This document shows positions 18,255 through 26,658 of a DNA stretch of 57,714 nt, piece after piece. Position 1 is the stretch's first letter; each line of letters opens with the position of its first letter. Position numbers and translations under genes: made by a program. Source of the DNA: Bacillus sp. FJAT-22090 (GTDB lineage: Bacteria; Bacillota; Bacilli; Bacillales_A; Planococcaceae); contig NZ_VEBK01000018.1 in assembly GCF_007676755.1 (NCBI RefSeq), positions 1 to 57,714 of the forward strand. Direction: 5' to 3'. The notes under the pieces were generated by a model, which did no database searches, was not told where the DNA came from, and saw only the letters and a list, made by a program, of their open reading frames with translations.

Positions 18255-19133
18255 ATGCTAGGATCCATCGAAGCTGGTGGTACAAAAATGAACTGCGCAA
18301 TCGGTGACGAACACGGCAATATAATAAAACAAGCACAATTCCCAACAACAACACCGACAGAAAACATGCAGCAGCTCACCAACTTCTTCATAGAGAATCG
18401 AGTAAAAGCAATTGGAATCGGCGCTTTTGGACCAGTAAATGTCGATAGAAACAGTGAGCTATACGGCACCATACTAGACACTCCAAAACTAGCATGGCGC
18501 TTCTTTCCGTTTCTAAAAACGCTAAAAGATAACTTAAAAATCCCCATCGAACTGCAAAGCGACGTCAACGTAGCAGCACTAGGGGAAGCAGTACACGGTA
18601 GCGGTAAACAAGACCGTACAGTCTTATACATTACAATAGGAACAGGAATCGGTGGTGGTGTAGTCGTAAACAAACAATTCCTGCCCAATGCTCAACATCC
18701 TGAAATGGGCCATGTCTGGATCAAAAGAACAACGGATGACACAGCACCAAGCAACTGTCCATTCCACACCGACTGCTTCGAGGGATTAGCATCCGGCCCA
18801 GCAATCGAAAAGAGATGGAACGCGAACGCAAAAAATCTCCCAGCAGACCATCCAGCATGGGAGATAGAAGCAAACTATATCGCACAGGGAGTCTACCAAA
18901 TGATGCTAGCCCACGCACCCGACCGCATCATCATCGGTGGTGGAGTCATGAAGCAACCCCAGCTTCTCCCGAAAATAAAACAACATATAAAGGCACAGCT
19001 AAACGGCTACGCATACTATCAAGCACTCGCTAACCTCGATGATACAATTGTTTTACCAGCACTAGGGGACAACGCAGGGCTAGTCGGAGGGCTTGTGTTT
19101 GCGGCGCAAATAGAAAAAACGCCTTCTGCTTAA
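18255..19133 (+). CDS. ROK-family sugar kinase, fructokinase type
   Basis: The 292-aa protein has the ROK ATP-binding start (GSIEAGGTKMNCAIG), the sugar-binding segment GIGAFGPVNVD, the phosphate loop ITIGTGIGGGVVVN and the zinc-binding ROK motif with HPEMGHVW and CPFHTDCFEGLASGPA. It resembles B. subtilis GmuE/YdhR, an ATP-dependent fructokinase of the cytosol. GGGAGG lies 6 nt before ATG. It may provide fructose-6-phosphate from fructose; a direct link to fucose is not evident. Its stop codon TAA forms the centre of a perfect 28-base palindrome. Confidence 0.88.
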   Translation: MLGSIEAGGTKMNCAIGDEHGNIIKQAQFPTTTPTENMQQLTNFFIENRVKAIGIGAFGPVNVDRNSELYGTILDTPKLAWRFFPFLKTLKDNLKIPIELQSDVNVAALGEAVHGSGKQDRTVLYITIGTGIGGGVVVNKQFLPNAQHPEMGHVWIKRTTDDTAPSNCPFHTDCFEGLASGPAIEKRWNANAKNLPADHPAWEIEANYIAQGVYQMMLAHAPDRIIIGGGVMKQPQLLPKIKQHIKAQLNGYAYYQALANLDDTIVLPALGDNAGLVGGLVFAAQIEKTPSA

Positions 19134-19145
19134 GCAGAAGGCGTT
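19118..19145. terminator. Perfect 28-base palindrome across the ROK stop codon
   Basis: AACGCCTTCTGCTT is followed directly by its reverse complement (19118-19131 / 19132-19145), with the stop codon in the turn. The U-run (TTTTTT) is on the minus strand side, so it could terminate leftward transcripts as well as block 3' exonucleases. Confidence 0.75.
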
Positions 19146-19150
19146 AAAAT

Positions 19151-19190
19151 AAGAAAAGAAGCATCCGATGTTCAGATGCTTCTTTTCTTG
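19151..19190. terminator. Second hairpin after the ROK kinase
   Basis: A 15-bp perfect stem AAGAAAAGAAGCATC / GATGCTTCTTTTCTT with a 9-base loop. The pyrimidine-rich 3' arm ends TTTTCTTG. Together with the previous hairpin it closes the catabolic block. Confidence 0.8.
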
Positions 19191-19579
19191 AGCGATAAAA
19201 CGAAGGAAGTAGAAGGCTGCACACTAATGAATGTACAAACAAGTTTACGGCGTTACACATCTATAAGTAACCTTCTATACTGTACATCATAACATAAATT
19301 TTAAAAAATGCACGCATTAACAACAAGAAAATAAAAAAAAATTAATTTAATAAACAAAAATACTCTGTACATCTAAATTAATAGAAAATTATAAGAGAAA
19401 ATCAATTTTAACGAAAAAATAAATACGGCAAATCTATCATTCTAAAAATAGTAATAATTATTCAGAAAAAAAGGTGGCACGAAAAGTAATATTCCTGTAA
19501 TATGGAATATGTAATAGAGTCCTTGGTGCTTTCAAAACATCATCCTCAAAAATTAACTGGTAATCTTTTAGGTTTTTAG
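19191..19579. other. AT-rich gap before the S-layer promoter, no gene seen
   Basis: About 390 bp of strongly AT-rich DNA. It holds a short inverted repeat ATATTCC / GGAATAT near 19490-19507 and a GGCGTTACACA 11-mer at 19249 that recurs at 19653 in the S-layer leader. No ORF with a ribosome site is seen. Upstream regulatory sites for S-layer expression are possible. Confidence 0.6.
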
Positions 19580-19608
19580 TTGATTTTAGCATAAGAGTTT
19601 TGTATACT
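19580..19608 (+). promoter_or_regulatory. Sigma-A-type promoter of the S-layer gene
   Basis: TTGATT (19580-19585), a 17-bp spacer and TATACT (19603-19608). The transcript would start near 19615 and have a leader of about 90 nt before the S-layer ATG. Confidence 0.75.
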
Positions 19609-19632
19609 CATATATTAGTTAGGGTGATGATA

Positions 19633-19710
19633 TTGGACGCTATCAAGCGACCGGCGTTACACACTACAAAAATTGCAACACACAAGCGAAGGGAGATCAC
19701 AAGTTTATGA
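19633..19710 (+). CDS. 25-codon leader ORF overlapping the S-layer start
   Basis: TTG at 19633 follows AGGGTGAT (19621-19628) by about 5 nt. The frame runs 25 codons and its TGA overlaps the S-layer ATG as ATGA. The peptide is basic, with His-Thr and Lys-Arg-Arg stretches and no membrane segment. The S-layer ribosome site lies inside it. Coupled translation or an upstream attenuating role is inferred from the layout; the peptide has no family I recognise. Confidence 0.5.
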   Translation: MDAIKRPALHTTKIATHKRREITSL

Positions 19711-22700
19711 AGAAAAAAGCTATCAAAATTGCAGCTTCAACTGCAGTAGCAGCTTCAGCATTCGTTGCAGCAGCACCAGCACACCAAGCTGACGCAGCAT
19801 CAAATGTAAACCAAGTAGTAACAGACGCACAAAATGCAGGTACAGTATTAAAATGGGCTATCTCACAAGAAGGTACTGCTGATTACAAAACAATTCCAAC
19901 TGCAGAATACAATGCAGCTAAAAAAGCATTAGCAGCAGCAGAAAAAGCAATTTCTGGACTTGCAGCAGCAGACAAACTAAGTGCACAAGCTAAATTAGTA
20001 GATGTGAAAACTCAAATCAGCCGTGCTATGGCATACATTGATGCAATTACTTCTGGTAACAAAATCATTGATAAAAACGCTACATTCAATGCAGCAGTTG
20101 CATCAGGTGATTTAGATGCAGTTGAAAAAGCTTATCACGTGGTAACTGAAGAATTCCGTAAACAAACAATTCTTAACTACCGTGTATATGGTGAATCAAC
20201 TCGTACTGAAATTCTTAGATTATACAAAGCACCAATCGAAAAATCTGTACGTGAATATGCAAATGACGTAACAGTTAAAATGCATTTAGACAAAGCATCA
20301 GCTTTAACAAAAGATGGAAAAATCGCAGAAGCTGCTGAACAATTAGCAAAAGCAACTGCACTTTTAAATCTTAAAGATGCTACATTCCATTGGAAAAAAG
20401 AACTTGAAAAAAGTGCTTCTGACGTAGCAGCAGCTCTACCATTAACACCACTTTCTGTGTCTGCAGTTAAAGGTGATGATTCTAAAGTAGTAGTTGAATT
20501 ATCAAAAGTTCCAGATTCAGTTGCAGCTAACCACTTCGTATTTGTTGCTACAAAGGGTAACGATGTAACAGTTCAATCTGCTAAATTAGAAGGGAAAACA
20601 GTTACATTACAAACAACTGGTTTCACTGAAGATGTAGAATATACTTTATACTACAAAGGCGAAGCAACAAAAATTAAGTATCAAGTAAACAGCACTCCTA
20701 ATGATGCATTTGTTGAAGCTAAAAAAGCTGATTTAAATGTACTAGCTAGTACTTCACGTGCATACTCAGTAAAAATGACTAATACTGATGGTACACCATT
20801 CACTGGTGAAGTAACTATTAAATTAAACAATACGGGTTCAACTCAAATTTCTAGCGCTGAATTAGTAAAATGGTCTGGAAAAGAAGCTACAGTAAACGTT
20901 GGTATTGATGGAGTTTTAGACTTTGTTATCACTAACAACGGTGGATATGATGAAGTAAAACCAACTGTTAAATACTCAGCTGGTACTGAAGAATTATCTA
21001 CAACTACTTTCTATCCAGAAGCTTCTGATAACGAGTACAAATTGACTATTGATGCTAATAAAGATTCTTACGATAAAACAAACAAAATCTTATTCAGCAA
21101 TCAATTGCAAAGAGCATTTAAAGTTCAAACTAATAGCTTATTCTACATCGAGGGCAGAGGCGCAGATGAATCTGCATTCGCTAACGCTGTTTCTCATAAA
21201 GATAAAATTACAGTGAACTATGTTGCAAAAGGTATTTCTACATTCAACATCACTGATAACTCAAATGAAGTAGTTTCTGGCGTTGCTAACGGAAAAATTA
21301 CTCATGAAGGTTCTACTTACACTGCAAAAGGTAAAGCAAACCCAGGGTATACTGTATATGTATTCGCTAAAAACGACACTAGCAGATCACAAATCCTAGG
21401 TAAATCTGTTGCTAATTCTGATGGGACATTTGCTGTAGACGTACGTAGCTTAGCGAACGGTACTCAAGAATTTACAATCGTTCAAGTTGCTCCAACTGGA
21501 ACAATTTCAAAAGGTGAAGTAGTAGATGAGTTAACACTTTATGTTGGTAAATATGAACTTGCTTCAGCTAGATTAATTGATGGTGGAGTTGCAGGTTCAC
21601 AAAATCCTACTTCTTCATTGGCAGCACTAGTTTCACAAGCTGAGCAAGCTAAAGCTGCTTTAACAACTGTAGCTCAGACAGCTAATATCGATGCTGCTAC
21701 TTTAGCTACGAAATCAGCTGACCCTGCAACTACAGTTGTTACTGGCGGTAAATTAGTTTCTGATGTTCAAACAGCTGTTGTAACTAATTTATATGATAAA
21801 ATTATTGCCGCTAAAGATGCTCCTTCAGCTACAGCGGGAGAAAAAGCATTCTATAATAATAATGCAGTTGCTATTGAGAACTTAAAAACTTTATCAGACT
21901 CATTAACTAAAACATATGGTATTGCAGCCGGTTCTGATTATAAAAATCTAGCAGATGCAGCTAAACTATCTGTTTCAAATGTAAAAAATGGTTTAGTTAC
22001 TGCAACAACTCCTGCAACAGTTACATTAGTGGCGAAACGTATTGCTGCTGGTCTGACACCTAATGATGCAACTTTAGATGGTAGTACACTTGTAACTGGA
22101 GCAGTAGTTACACCAGCTGATGAAGCAAAAGCTCAATTACATCTTTTAAATTCTGTTGACTTTGCTAAAGCAACTGCTGATGTTAAAGCAGCATCCGACT
22201 TACTAAAAGATATCGACACAACTTATTCACAATTGGTTACAGTTCTAGGAAACCTAGAAGCTGCCCGTGTAGCTCAAGATACTAATGCTGGAACATCGGT
22301 AGATGAAACAGGCTTAACTAATGAGATTACTGCTGCTAAAGATGTGGTATTCAAGGATTCAACTAATGGAGCTAAACCAGTAATTAACACATTACAACAA
22401 ACAGTGGTAACAACTGCTAATCAAGCTGCGTTAGTAAGTGCACTTAATGCAGTAGTAAACGCTGGTACAACTGTAAACCCTGGTACTGGTGCTGATGGTA
22501 GAATTGGTTTAGGAGATACACTTGTATTTGACTTCACTAACTTTAACGCATTACCTAATAATGATATTAAAGATGTTAAAAAAGCAACTATTACTATTCA
22601 ACATGGTGCTAATAAAGCGGAATTAACTGTGGATAGTGTTAATGGACGTACGGTTAAAGTTGTTGATGTGAAACCTGTAGGTAATACTACTCTTCCAGCT

Positions 22701-22811
22701 AGCTTCTTTAATGTAACAAACTCTCATGTTATTGTTGACGTGCAAGGTATTACTAACCAAGATAACCTAGTACTTAAGGCAAAAACTGGTGGAACAACTA
22801 TTTCTAAATAA
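19707..22811 (+). CDS. Surface-layer protein, SbsC-type N-terminus, 1034 aa
   Basis: The Sec signal peptide (about 30 residues, ending ADAA) is followed by an alpha-helical region (about 31-250) that resembles the N-terminal domain of Geobacillus SbsC, which binds secondary cell wall polymer. Matching landmarks are NAGTVLKWAIS, AYIDAITSG and EEFRKQTILNYRVYGESTR. There are no SLH motifs. The rest is Thr/Ala/Val-rich beta-sandwich sequence plus an Ala-rich helical region near 650-900, and it ends with VDVQGITNQDNL. Codon use is strongly biased (GCA, GTA, ACA, TTA), as in very highly expressed genes. GAAGGGAG precedes ATG. The gene is probably monocistronic and the main S-layer gene. A paralogue begins at 29543. 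Confidence 0.9.
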   Translation: MKKKAIKIAASTAVAASAFVAAAPAHQADAASNVNQVVTDAQNAGTVLKWAISQEGTADYKTIPTAEYNAAKKALAAAEKAISGLAAADKLSAQAKLVDVKTQISRAMAYIDAITSGNKIIDKNATFNAAVASGDLDAVEKAYHVVTEEFRKQTILNYRVYGESTRTEILRLYKAPIEKSVREYANDVTVKMHLDKASALTKDGKIAEAAEQLAKATALLNLKDATFHWKKELEKSASDVAAALPLTPLSVSAVKGDDSKVVVELSKVPDSVAANHFVFVATKGNDVTVQSAKLEGKTVTLQTTGFTEDVEYTLYYKGEATKIKYQVNSTPNDAFVEAKKADLNVLASTSRAYSVKMTNTDGTPFTGEVTIKLNNTGSTQISSAELVKWSGKEATVNVGIDGVLDFVITNNGGYDEVKPTVKYSAGTEELSTTTFYPEASDNEYKLTIDANKDSYDKTNKILFSNQLQRAFKVQTNSLFYIEGRGADESAFANAVSHKDKITVNYVAKGISTFNITDNSNEVVSGVANGKITHEGSTYTAKGKANPGYTVYVFAKNDTSRSQILGKSVANSDGTFAVDVRSLANGTQEFTIVQVAPTGTISKGEVVDELTLYVGKYELASARLIDGGVAGSQNPTSSLAALVSQAEQAKAALTTVAQTANIDAATLATKSADPATTVVTGGKLVSDVQTAVVTNLYDKIIAAKDAPSATAGEKAFYNNNAVAIENLKTLSDSLTKTYGIAAGSDYKNLADAAKLSVSNVKNGLVTATTPATVTLVAKRIAAGLTPNDATLDGSTLVTGAVVTPADEAKAQLHLLNSVDFAKATADVKAASDLLKDIDTTYSQLVTVLGNLEAARVAQDTNAGTSVDETGLTNEITAAKDVVFKDSTNGAKPVINTLQQTVVTTANQAALVSALNAVVNAGTTVNPGTGADGRIGLGDTLVFDFTNFNALPNNDIKDVKKATITIQHGANKAELTVDSVNGRTVKVVDVKPVGNTTLPASFFNVTNSHVIVDVQGITNQDNLVLKAKTGGTTISK

Positions 22812-22833
22812 CTTTAAGTATTAGATTTAAAAT

Positions 22834-22946
22834 TAATCTGGCGTACGAAGTAATGAAGCATTCTGATAATTTAGTTTTAGAAAACTAGATTGTGCGGATG
22901 GTGAAAGTCTCTTGATCGAGAAATCGATTGGGGGACTTTTCTTTTT
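22834..22946 (+). repeat. Dispersed terminator module, copy 1 (S-layer 3' end)
   Basis: The copy begins AATCTGGCGTAC and ends in the conserved hairpin GTCTCTTGATCGA / TCGATTGGGGGAC followed by TTTTCTTTTT. It lies 22 bp after the S-layer stop and is the only terminator seen for that gene. Related copies lie at 23495, 25888, 28366 (minus), 29256 (minus), 45000, 52147 and 53570. Confidence 0.85.
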
Positions 22947-23043
22947 AAATATAAATTGGAAATTAAAAACACATTGTATTTCAAAAGAAGCAATAGACAA
23001 GCTTATTGAAATTGACCCATGGGAATAACAATATACTATACAA

Positions 23044-23516
23044 TTGGTTCAATATTATATCGATTGGTCACAACTATATAGCGATCAACTTATCAAGAGT
23101 ATGAGTTACATTGAATTAAATGCAACCATTACCGTAAATATTTTAAATTTCGATTTGTTTTCGAAAACAGACTTATTTCACACAACGTATCATTTATATA
23201 AAGATGAGGAAAAGTTTCGAATGGATGATATGATGGAGTTCCATTTTATCGAGATACCGAAGTTGCTTCAACACGGGAAAGAAGAACGATTAGATCCTTG
23301 GAATGATGTATTAGTTCGTTGGTTATTATTGCTCGGTATTGTCGACCATCGCAAAGGGATAAAGAATTGGAGGAAATCGCCATGAAGGATGAATATTTAC
23401 TTGGTGCATTCACAAGCTGGGAAGAGTTAAGTTCTACACCAGATGGTCTCTTGGCATATAGGACACGTTTAAAACAGGTCATGGATGAAGAAGAAATCTG
23501 GGGTACCAGGTTCTAA
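23044..23516 (+). pseudogene. Truncated Rpn-type PD-(D/E)XK nuclease family transposase
   Basis: Nearly identical to the middle of the intact gene at 52613: DWSQLYSDQLIKSMSYIEL, then the HTTYHLYKDEEKF region. About 110 N-terminal codons with the nuclease core are missing, about 19 bp are deleted near 23360 (frameshift), and about 50 C-terminal codons are replaced. The frame runs straight into the AATCTGGGG start of the terminator module. It is non-functional. Confidence 0.9.
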
Positions 23517-23612
23517 AACAGTTCTGACAATATGGTTTGAGAAAGCTAGGTTGTAAGAATGAGGAAAGTCTCTTGATCGAGAAATCGATTGGGGGGCTTT
23601 TCTTTTTATATA
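23495..23612 (+). repeat. Dispersed terminator module, copy 2
   Basis: A full-length copy starts AATCTGGGGTACCAGGTTC, passes through ACAGTTCTGACAATATGG and GAGAAAGCTAGG, and ends in the hairpin and TTTTCTTTTT. It is fused to the truncated Rpn gene. Confidence 0.88.
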
Positions 23613-23934
23613 TAAATAAAGTAAGCCCTGTGGAGTGATGTCTACAGGACTTTTTGTATTCCACTAGATATACGCGTTTTTGACAATACTTTATGGTCCA
23701 ATTATGTTTTGTTAAATTTTGTTGCTTCTTCACACTCCATACAATATTTTGCGTATGCTTGTGCTGTCTTCTCTCCTCCCCCCGGCATTAGGGAAGGTAG
23801 AAGTTGCAGGCTTAGAAAAGGGTGTGGGCTGTTTATGTTGTGAAAATAGTATGGGTAGGACGAGTACGGATAGTGCTCTAAAGCTTGTACCATTGGATTT
23901 TTTGTTTCGATGGGATTGCGATGGATGTAGCTAC
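23613..23934 (-). pseudogene. C-terminal relic of a Y1 (HUH) transposase, first copy
   Basis: On the minus strand 23934-23702 encodes SSYIHRNPIETKNPMVQALE and the PYSSYPYYFHN region typical of Y1/REP-associated transposase C-termini, ending at a stop at 23702. The stretch 23613-23701 is non-coding 3' sequence. The whole segment from the terminator module to here is repeated at 25889-26308 with about 95% identity. The N-terminal two thirds are lost where a new module begins at 23936. Confidence 0.8.
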
Positions 23935-23935
23935 T

Positions 23936-23954
23936 TAATCTGGGGTACCAGGTT
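23936..23954 (+). repeat. Dispersed terminator module, copy 3, 5' part before the intron
   Basis: AATCTGGGGTACCAGGTT is present, then the group II intron starts. The remainder of this module resumes at 25888 (CTAATACAATTCTGATAATA...). Confidence 0.85.
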
Positions 23955-25887
23955 GAGCGACCGAGCCTAGGTCGTAACATATAACGGGTGTGAATCCCGT
24001 CGAGCAAGAACTAGCCAGTCACTCGTAGCGAGTCTTGGAGGATAGGGGGTAACTTCTATCTTTAAGCGTAGACAGTTAGATGATGGGCCGTAAGCCAAAG
24101 GCTGAAGGGATTGAGCTCCGAAATACCCAATTTGAGAGGGCTGATGCGTTAACCTGTGCAGAAAGCAAAATTTCTATTATCGATAAGGCAAGATAATAGA
24201 AGCCTCTCCGGAGTCGGTGACCATGGCACGTTAGACATTGATATGTTACGGCAACTCGGGAGATCCTAATGGGTCTTTTCATTTTTTTTCTGAAGAGTAT
24301 GGCGTACAAGCGATACAAAGTGAGGAAACCAAACGCCTGTTAGGAAGTCGGATGAGAGCGTAGTACCGATGAAGTTGGGTAATGCCGATGGAGGAAAGGC
24401 TCTCACCAGTTATTGCCCTCAATAGGGAAACATTTACTACACACGGAGGTAGAAATATTAAATGGAAACAAAACTAACGAGGATAGCGGAGTTAGCTAAA
24501 TCCCAACCAAAAATGAAGTTCACATCCCTAGTGCATTTATTAAATGAAGAATCATTAATACGATGCCATCATGAACTGCCTAACAAGAAGGCAACGGGAA
24601 TCAATGGAACAACCAAAGAGCAATATCAAGAAAGTCTAGAAGAAAATATTCGAGACTTAATAGGTAGGTTGAAACAGAAAAGTTATCGACCAGTCCCGGT
24701 AAAAAGAATGTATATTCCAAAGGTAGGTTCAGACAAGAAAAGACCATTAGGCATCCCAGAACATGAAGATAAGATTGTTCAGAAGGCAATAACTAAAATT
24801 CTAAATGCCATCTACGAAAATGACTTCCTTGACTGCTCATTTGGATTCAGACCGAAGCGAAACTGTCATGATGCACTGAAAGTGCTGAACCACTACATAG
24901 AACATAAATATGTCAATTATGTAGTAGACGCAGACATTAAAGGCTTCTTTGATAACGTTGACCACAAATGGATGATGAAGTTCCTAAATCACCGTATTAA
25001 TGACCCAAATCTACTAAGAATAATTGGTAGATTCCTAAAGGGAGGGTACATGGAAGAAGGAAAGAAGTTCAAAACAGAGACCGGGACTCCACAGGGTAAC
25101 GTAGTTTCTCCAATTCTAGCGAATATTTATCTCCATTATGTTCTTGACTTGTGGTTTGAAAAGAAAATCCGCAAAGAATGTAAAGGACAAGCCTATATCG
25201 TAAGATATGCGGATGATTTTGTCTGTTGTTTCCAGCTAAGAAGTGATGCAGATAGGTTTTATCTAGAACTAAAAGAAAGGTTGAAGGAATTTAATCTTGA
25301 AATAGCTGAAGATAAAACTAAAATCATTCCTTTCGGAAAATTTGCAGAGGCTAACTCAAAGAAAGTAGGCAAAGGAAAACCTCCCACGTTCGACTTCTTG
25401 GGATTTACTCATTACTGCGGTAAAAGTCAAAGTGGACAATTCCGAGTGAAGCGTAAAACTAGCAGAAAGAAGTTCCAAGCAAAGCTAAAACAAAGCAAGG
25501 AATGGTTAAGAGCAAATAGACATGAAAGTACGCAGATTATTATGGATAGATTCATTCGTTCGCTCAAAGGATACTACAACTATTACTGCATTACGGACAA
25601 TACACCCCATGTGAGTAATTTCAAGGATAAAATTCGTAGACTTCTCTTTAAATGGTTGAACAAACGGAGCCAAAAGAAATCCTTCAATTGGGAGAAGTTT
25701 CAACTGTTTCTGAATAAAAATCCACTCCCCATACCAACGGTAAAAGTGAATATTTATGATTTGAGAAAAGAGATTAGCTATATTCAGTAAATAATAACTG
25801 GAAGAGCCGTGTGCGTAATAGCGCCAGCACGGTTCTGTGAGGGGAAGGAGTCCAATCTTAAATGTGAGAGGACCCAACCTACTCGAC
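23955..25887 (+). mobile_element. Group II intron with maturase, inserted in a terminator module
   Basis: About 1933 bp. The 5' boundary is set at GAGCGACC because the exon before it (GGTACCAGGTT) matches other module copies. The 3' boundary is set before CTAATACAATTC for the same reason, which gives an AC 3' end as expected (AY). A 34-nt-type domain V hairpin (GAGCCGTGTGCG ... CACGGTTC) is at 25804-25835 with an AGC triad, followed by a domain VI stem at 25840-25875. Both exon halves rejoin into a proper module, which supports precise insertion. It encodes the reverse transcriptase at 24462. Confidence 0.9.
24462..25790 (+). CDS. ltrA: Group II intron reverse transcriptase/maturase
   Basis: The 442-aa protein has all reverse transcriptase blocks. 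Examples are PLGIPEHEDKIVQKAI, the DADIKGFFDNVDH segment, GTPQGNVVSPILANIYLHY and the catalytic YADD at residues 249-252. The maturase (X) domain (residues about 330-430) follows with FIRSLKGYYNYY. No HNH endonuclease domain is present, so mobility would rely on nicked or single-stranded targets. It starts with ATG after an ACGGAGG site and lies in the domain IV position of the intron. No lesion is seen. Confidence 0.96.
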   Translation: METKLTRIAELAKSQPKMKFTSLVHLLNEESLIRCHHELPNKKATGINGTTKEQYQESLEENIRDLIGRLKQKSYRPVPVKRMYIPKVGSDKKRPLGIPEHEDKIVQKAITKILNAIYENDFLDCSFGFRPKRNCHDALKVLNHYIEHKYVNYVVDADIKGFFDNVDHKWMMKFLNHRINDPNLLRIIGRFLKGGYMEEGKKFKTETGTPQGNVVSPILANIYLHYVLDLWFEKKIRKECKGQAYIVRYADDFVCCFQLRSDADRFYLELKERLKEFNLEIAEDKTKIIPFGKFAEANSKKVGKGKPPTFDFLGFTHYCGKSQSGQFRVKRKTSRKKFQAKLKQSKEWLRANRHESTQIIMDRFIRSLKGYYNYYCITDNTPHVSNFKDKIRRLLFKWLNKRSQKKSFNWEKFQLFLNKNPLPIPTVKVNIYDLRKEISYIQ

Positions 25888-25988
25888 CTAATACAATTCT
25901 GATAATATAGTTTGAGAAGGCTAGATTGCCAGAATGAGAAAAGTCTCTTTATCGAGAAATCGATTGGGGGGCTTTTCTTTTTATATAT
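25888..25988 (+). repeat. Dispersed terminator module, copy 3, 3' part after the intron
   Basis: It continues the module cut at 23954: CTAATACAATTCTGATAATAT, GAGAAGGCTAGATTG, then the hairpin and TTTTCTTTTT. This establishes the intron target. Confidence 0.85.
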
Positions 25989-26076
25989 AAATAAAGTAAG
26001 CCCTGTGGAGTGATGTCTACAGGACTTTTTGTATTCCACTAGATATACGTGTTTTTGACAATACTTTATGGTCCAA

Positions 26077-26658
26077 TTATGGTTTGTTGAATTTTGCTGT
26101 TTCTTCACACTCCATACAATATTTTGCGTATGCTTGTGCTGTCTTTTCTCCTCCCACCAGCATTAGGGAAGGTAGTAGTTGTAGGTTTAGAAAAGGGTGT
26201 GGGCTTTTTATGTTGTGAAAATAGTATGGGTAGGACGAGTACGGATAGTGCTCTAAAGCTTGTACCATTGGATTTTTTGTTTCGATGGGATTGCGATGGA
26301 TGTAGCTACTCACGTTTAGTAATCCAATCGGATCGATGATTTCTTTCGAGTAATAGCGGTTTTCATAGATTTGTCCTGTGTAATTATGTTTTTTTGCGAT
26401 AATAGTCGCTATATCTTCTGTTAATAGGTGTCATTAGTTTCCCCAGAGGGACGATAGGTGATCGTAGTAAAAGGTGGATATGATTTGTCATAATACAGAA
26501 GGCGGCTATTTCAAAGGGATATTTGTCATAGACAAAATTTAATTACGATAGTATTCCTTTACGTCTTTTTCCCCATTAAATATATTTTGGCGATTGTTTC
26601 CACGCATAATGATATGATAAAAGCCATTTGGATGCCAGTTTCTTTTTCTTCTAACCAT
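26077..26658 (-). pseudogene. Y1 (HUH) transposase pseudogene, full length but frameshifted
   Basis: Read on the minus strand from 26658, the product begins MVRRKRNWHPNGFYHIIMRG and continues through the HUH motif region (NHIHLLL after frame repair), the Tyr-bearing YRKKHNYTGQIYENRYY, and SSYIHRNPIETKNP to a stop at 26077. A TAA near residue 40 and further frame breaks show it is inactive. The family is the REP-associated/IS200-like Y1 transposases. Its ATG overlaps the stop of the comM-like gene. The 3' part is duplicated at 23613-23934. Confidence 0.85.

Noticed and set aside
19471-19550. T-box riboswitch
   Set aside because: GGTGGCACG and GTCCTTGGTGCTTTC recall T-box antiterminator parts, but the conserved ACCGCG and a specifier stem are missing and the S-layer promoter lies downstream of it.
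24076-24318. Minus-strand ORF in the intron 5' region
   Set aside because: The sequence is structured intron RNA (domains I-III); no coding signal.
23955-25887. Group IIC intron
   Set aside because: Lack of an endonuclease domain fits IIC, but domain V has AGC and not CGC, and insertion is before, not just after, the terminator hairpin.
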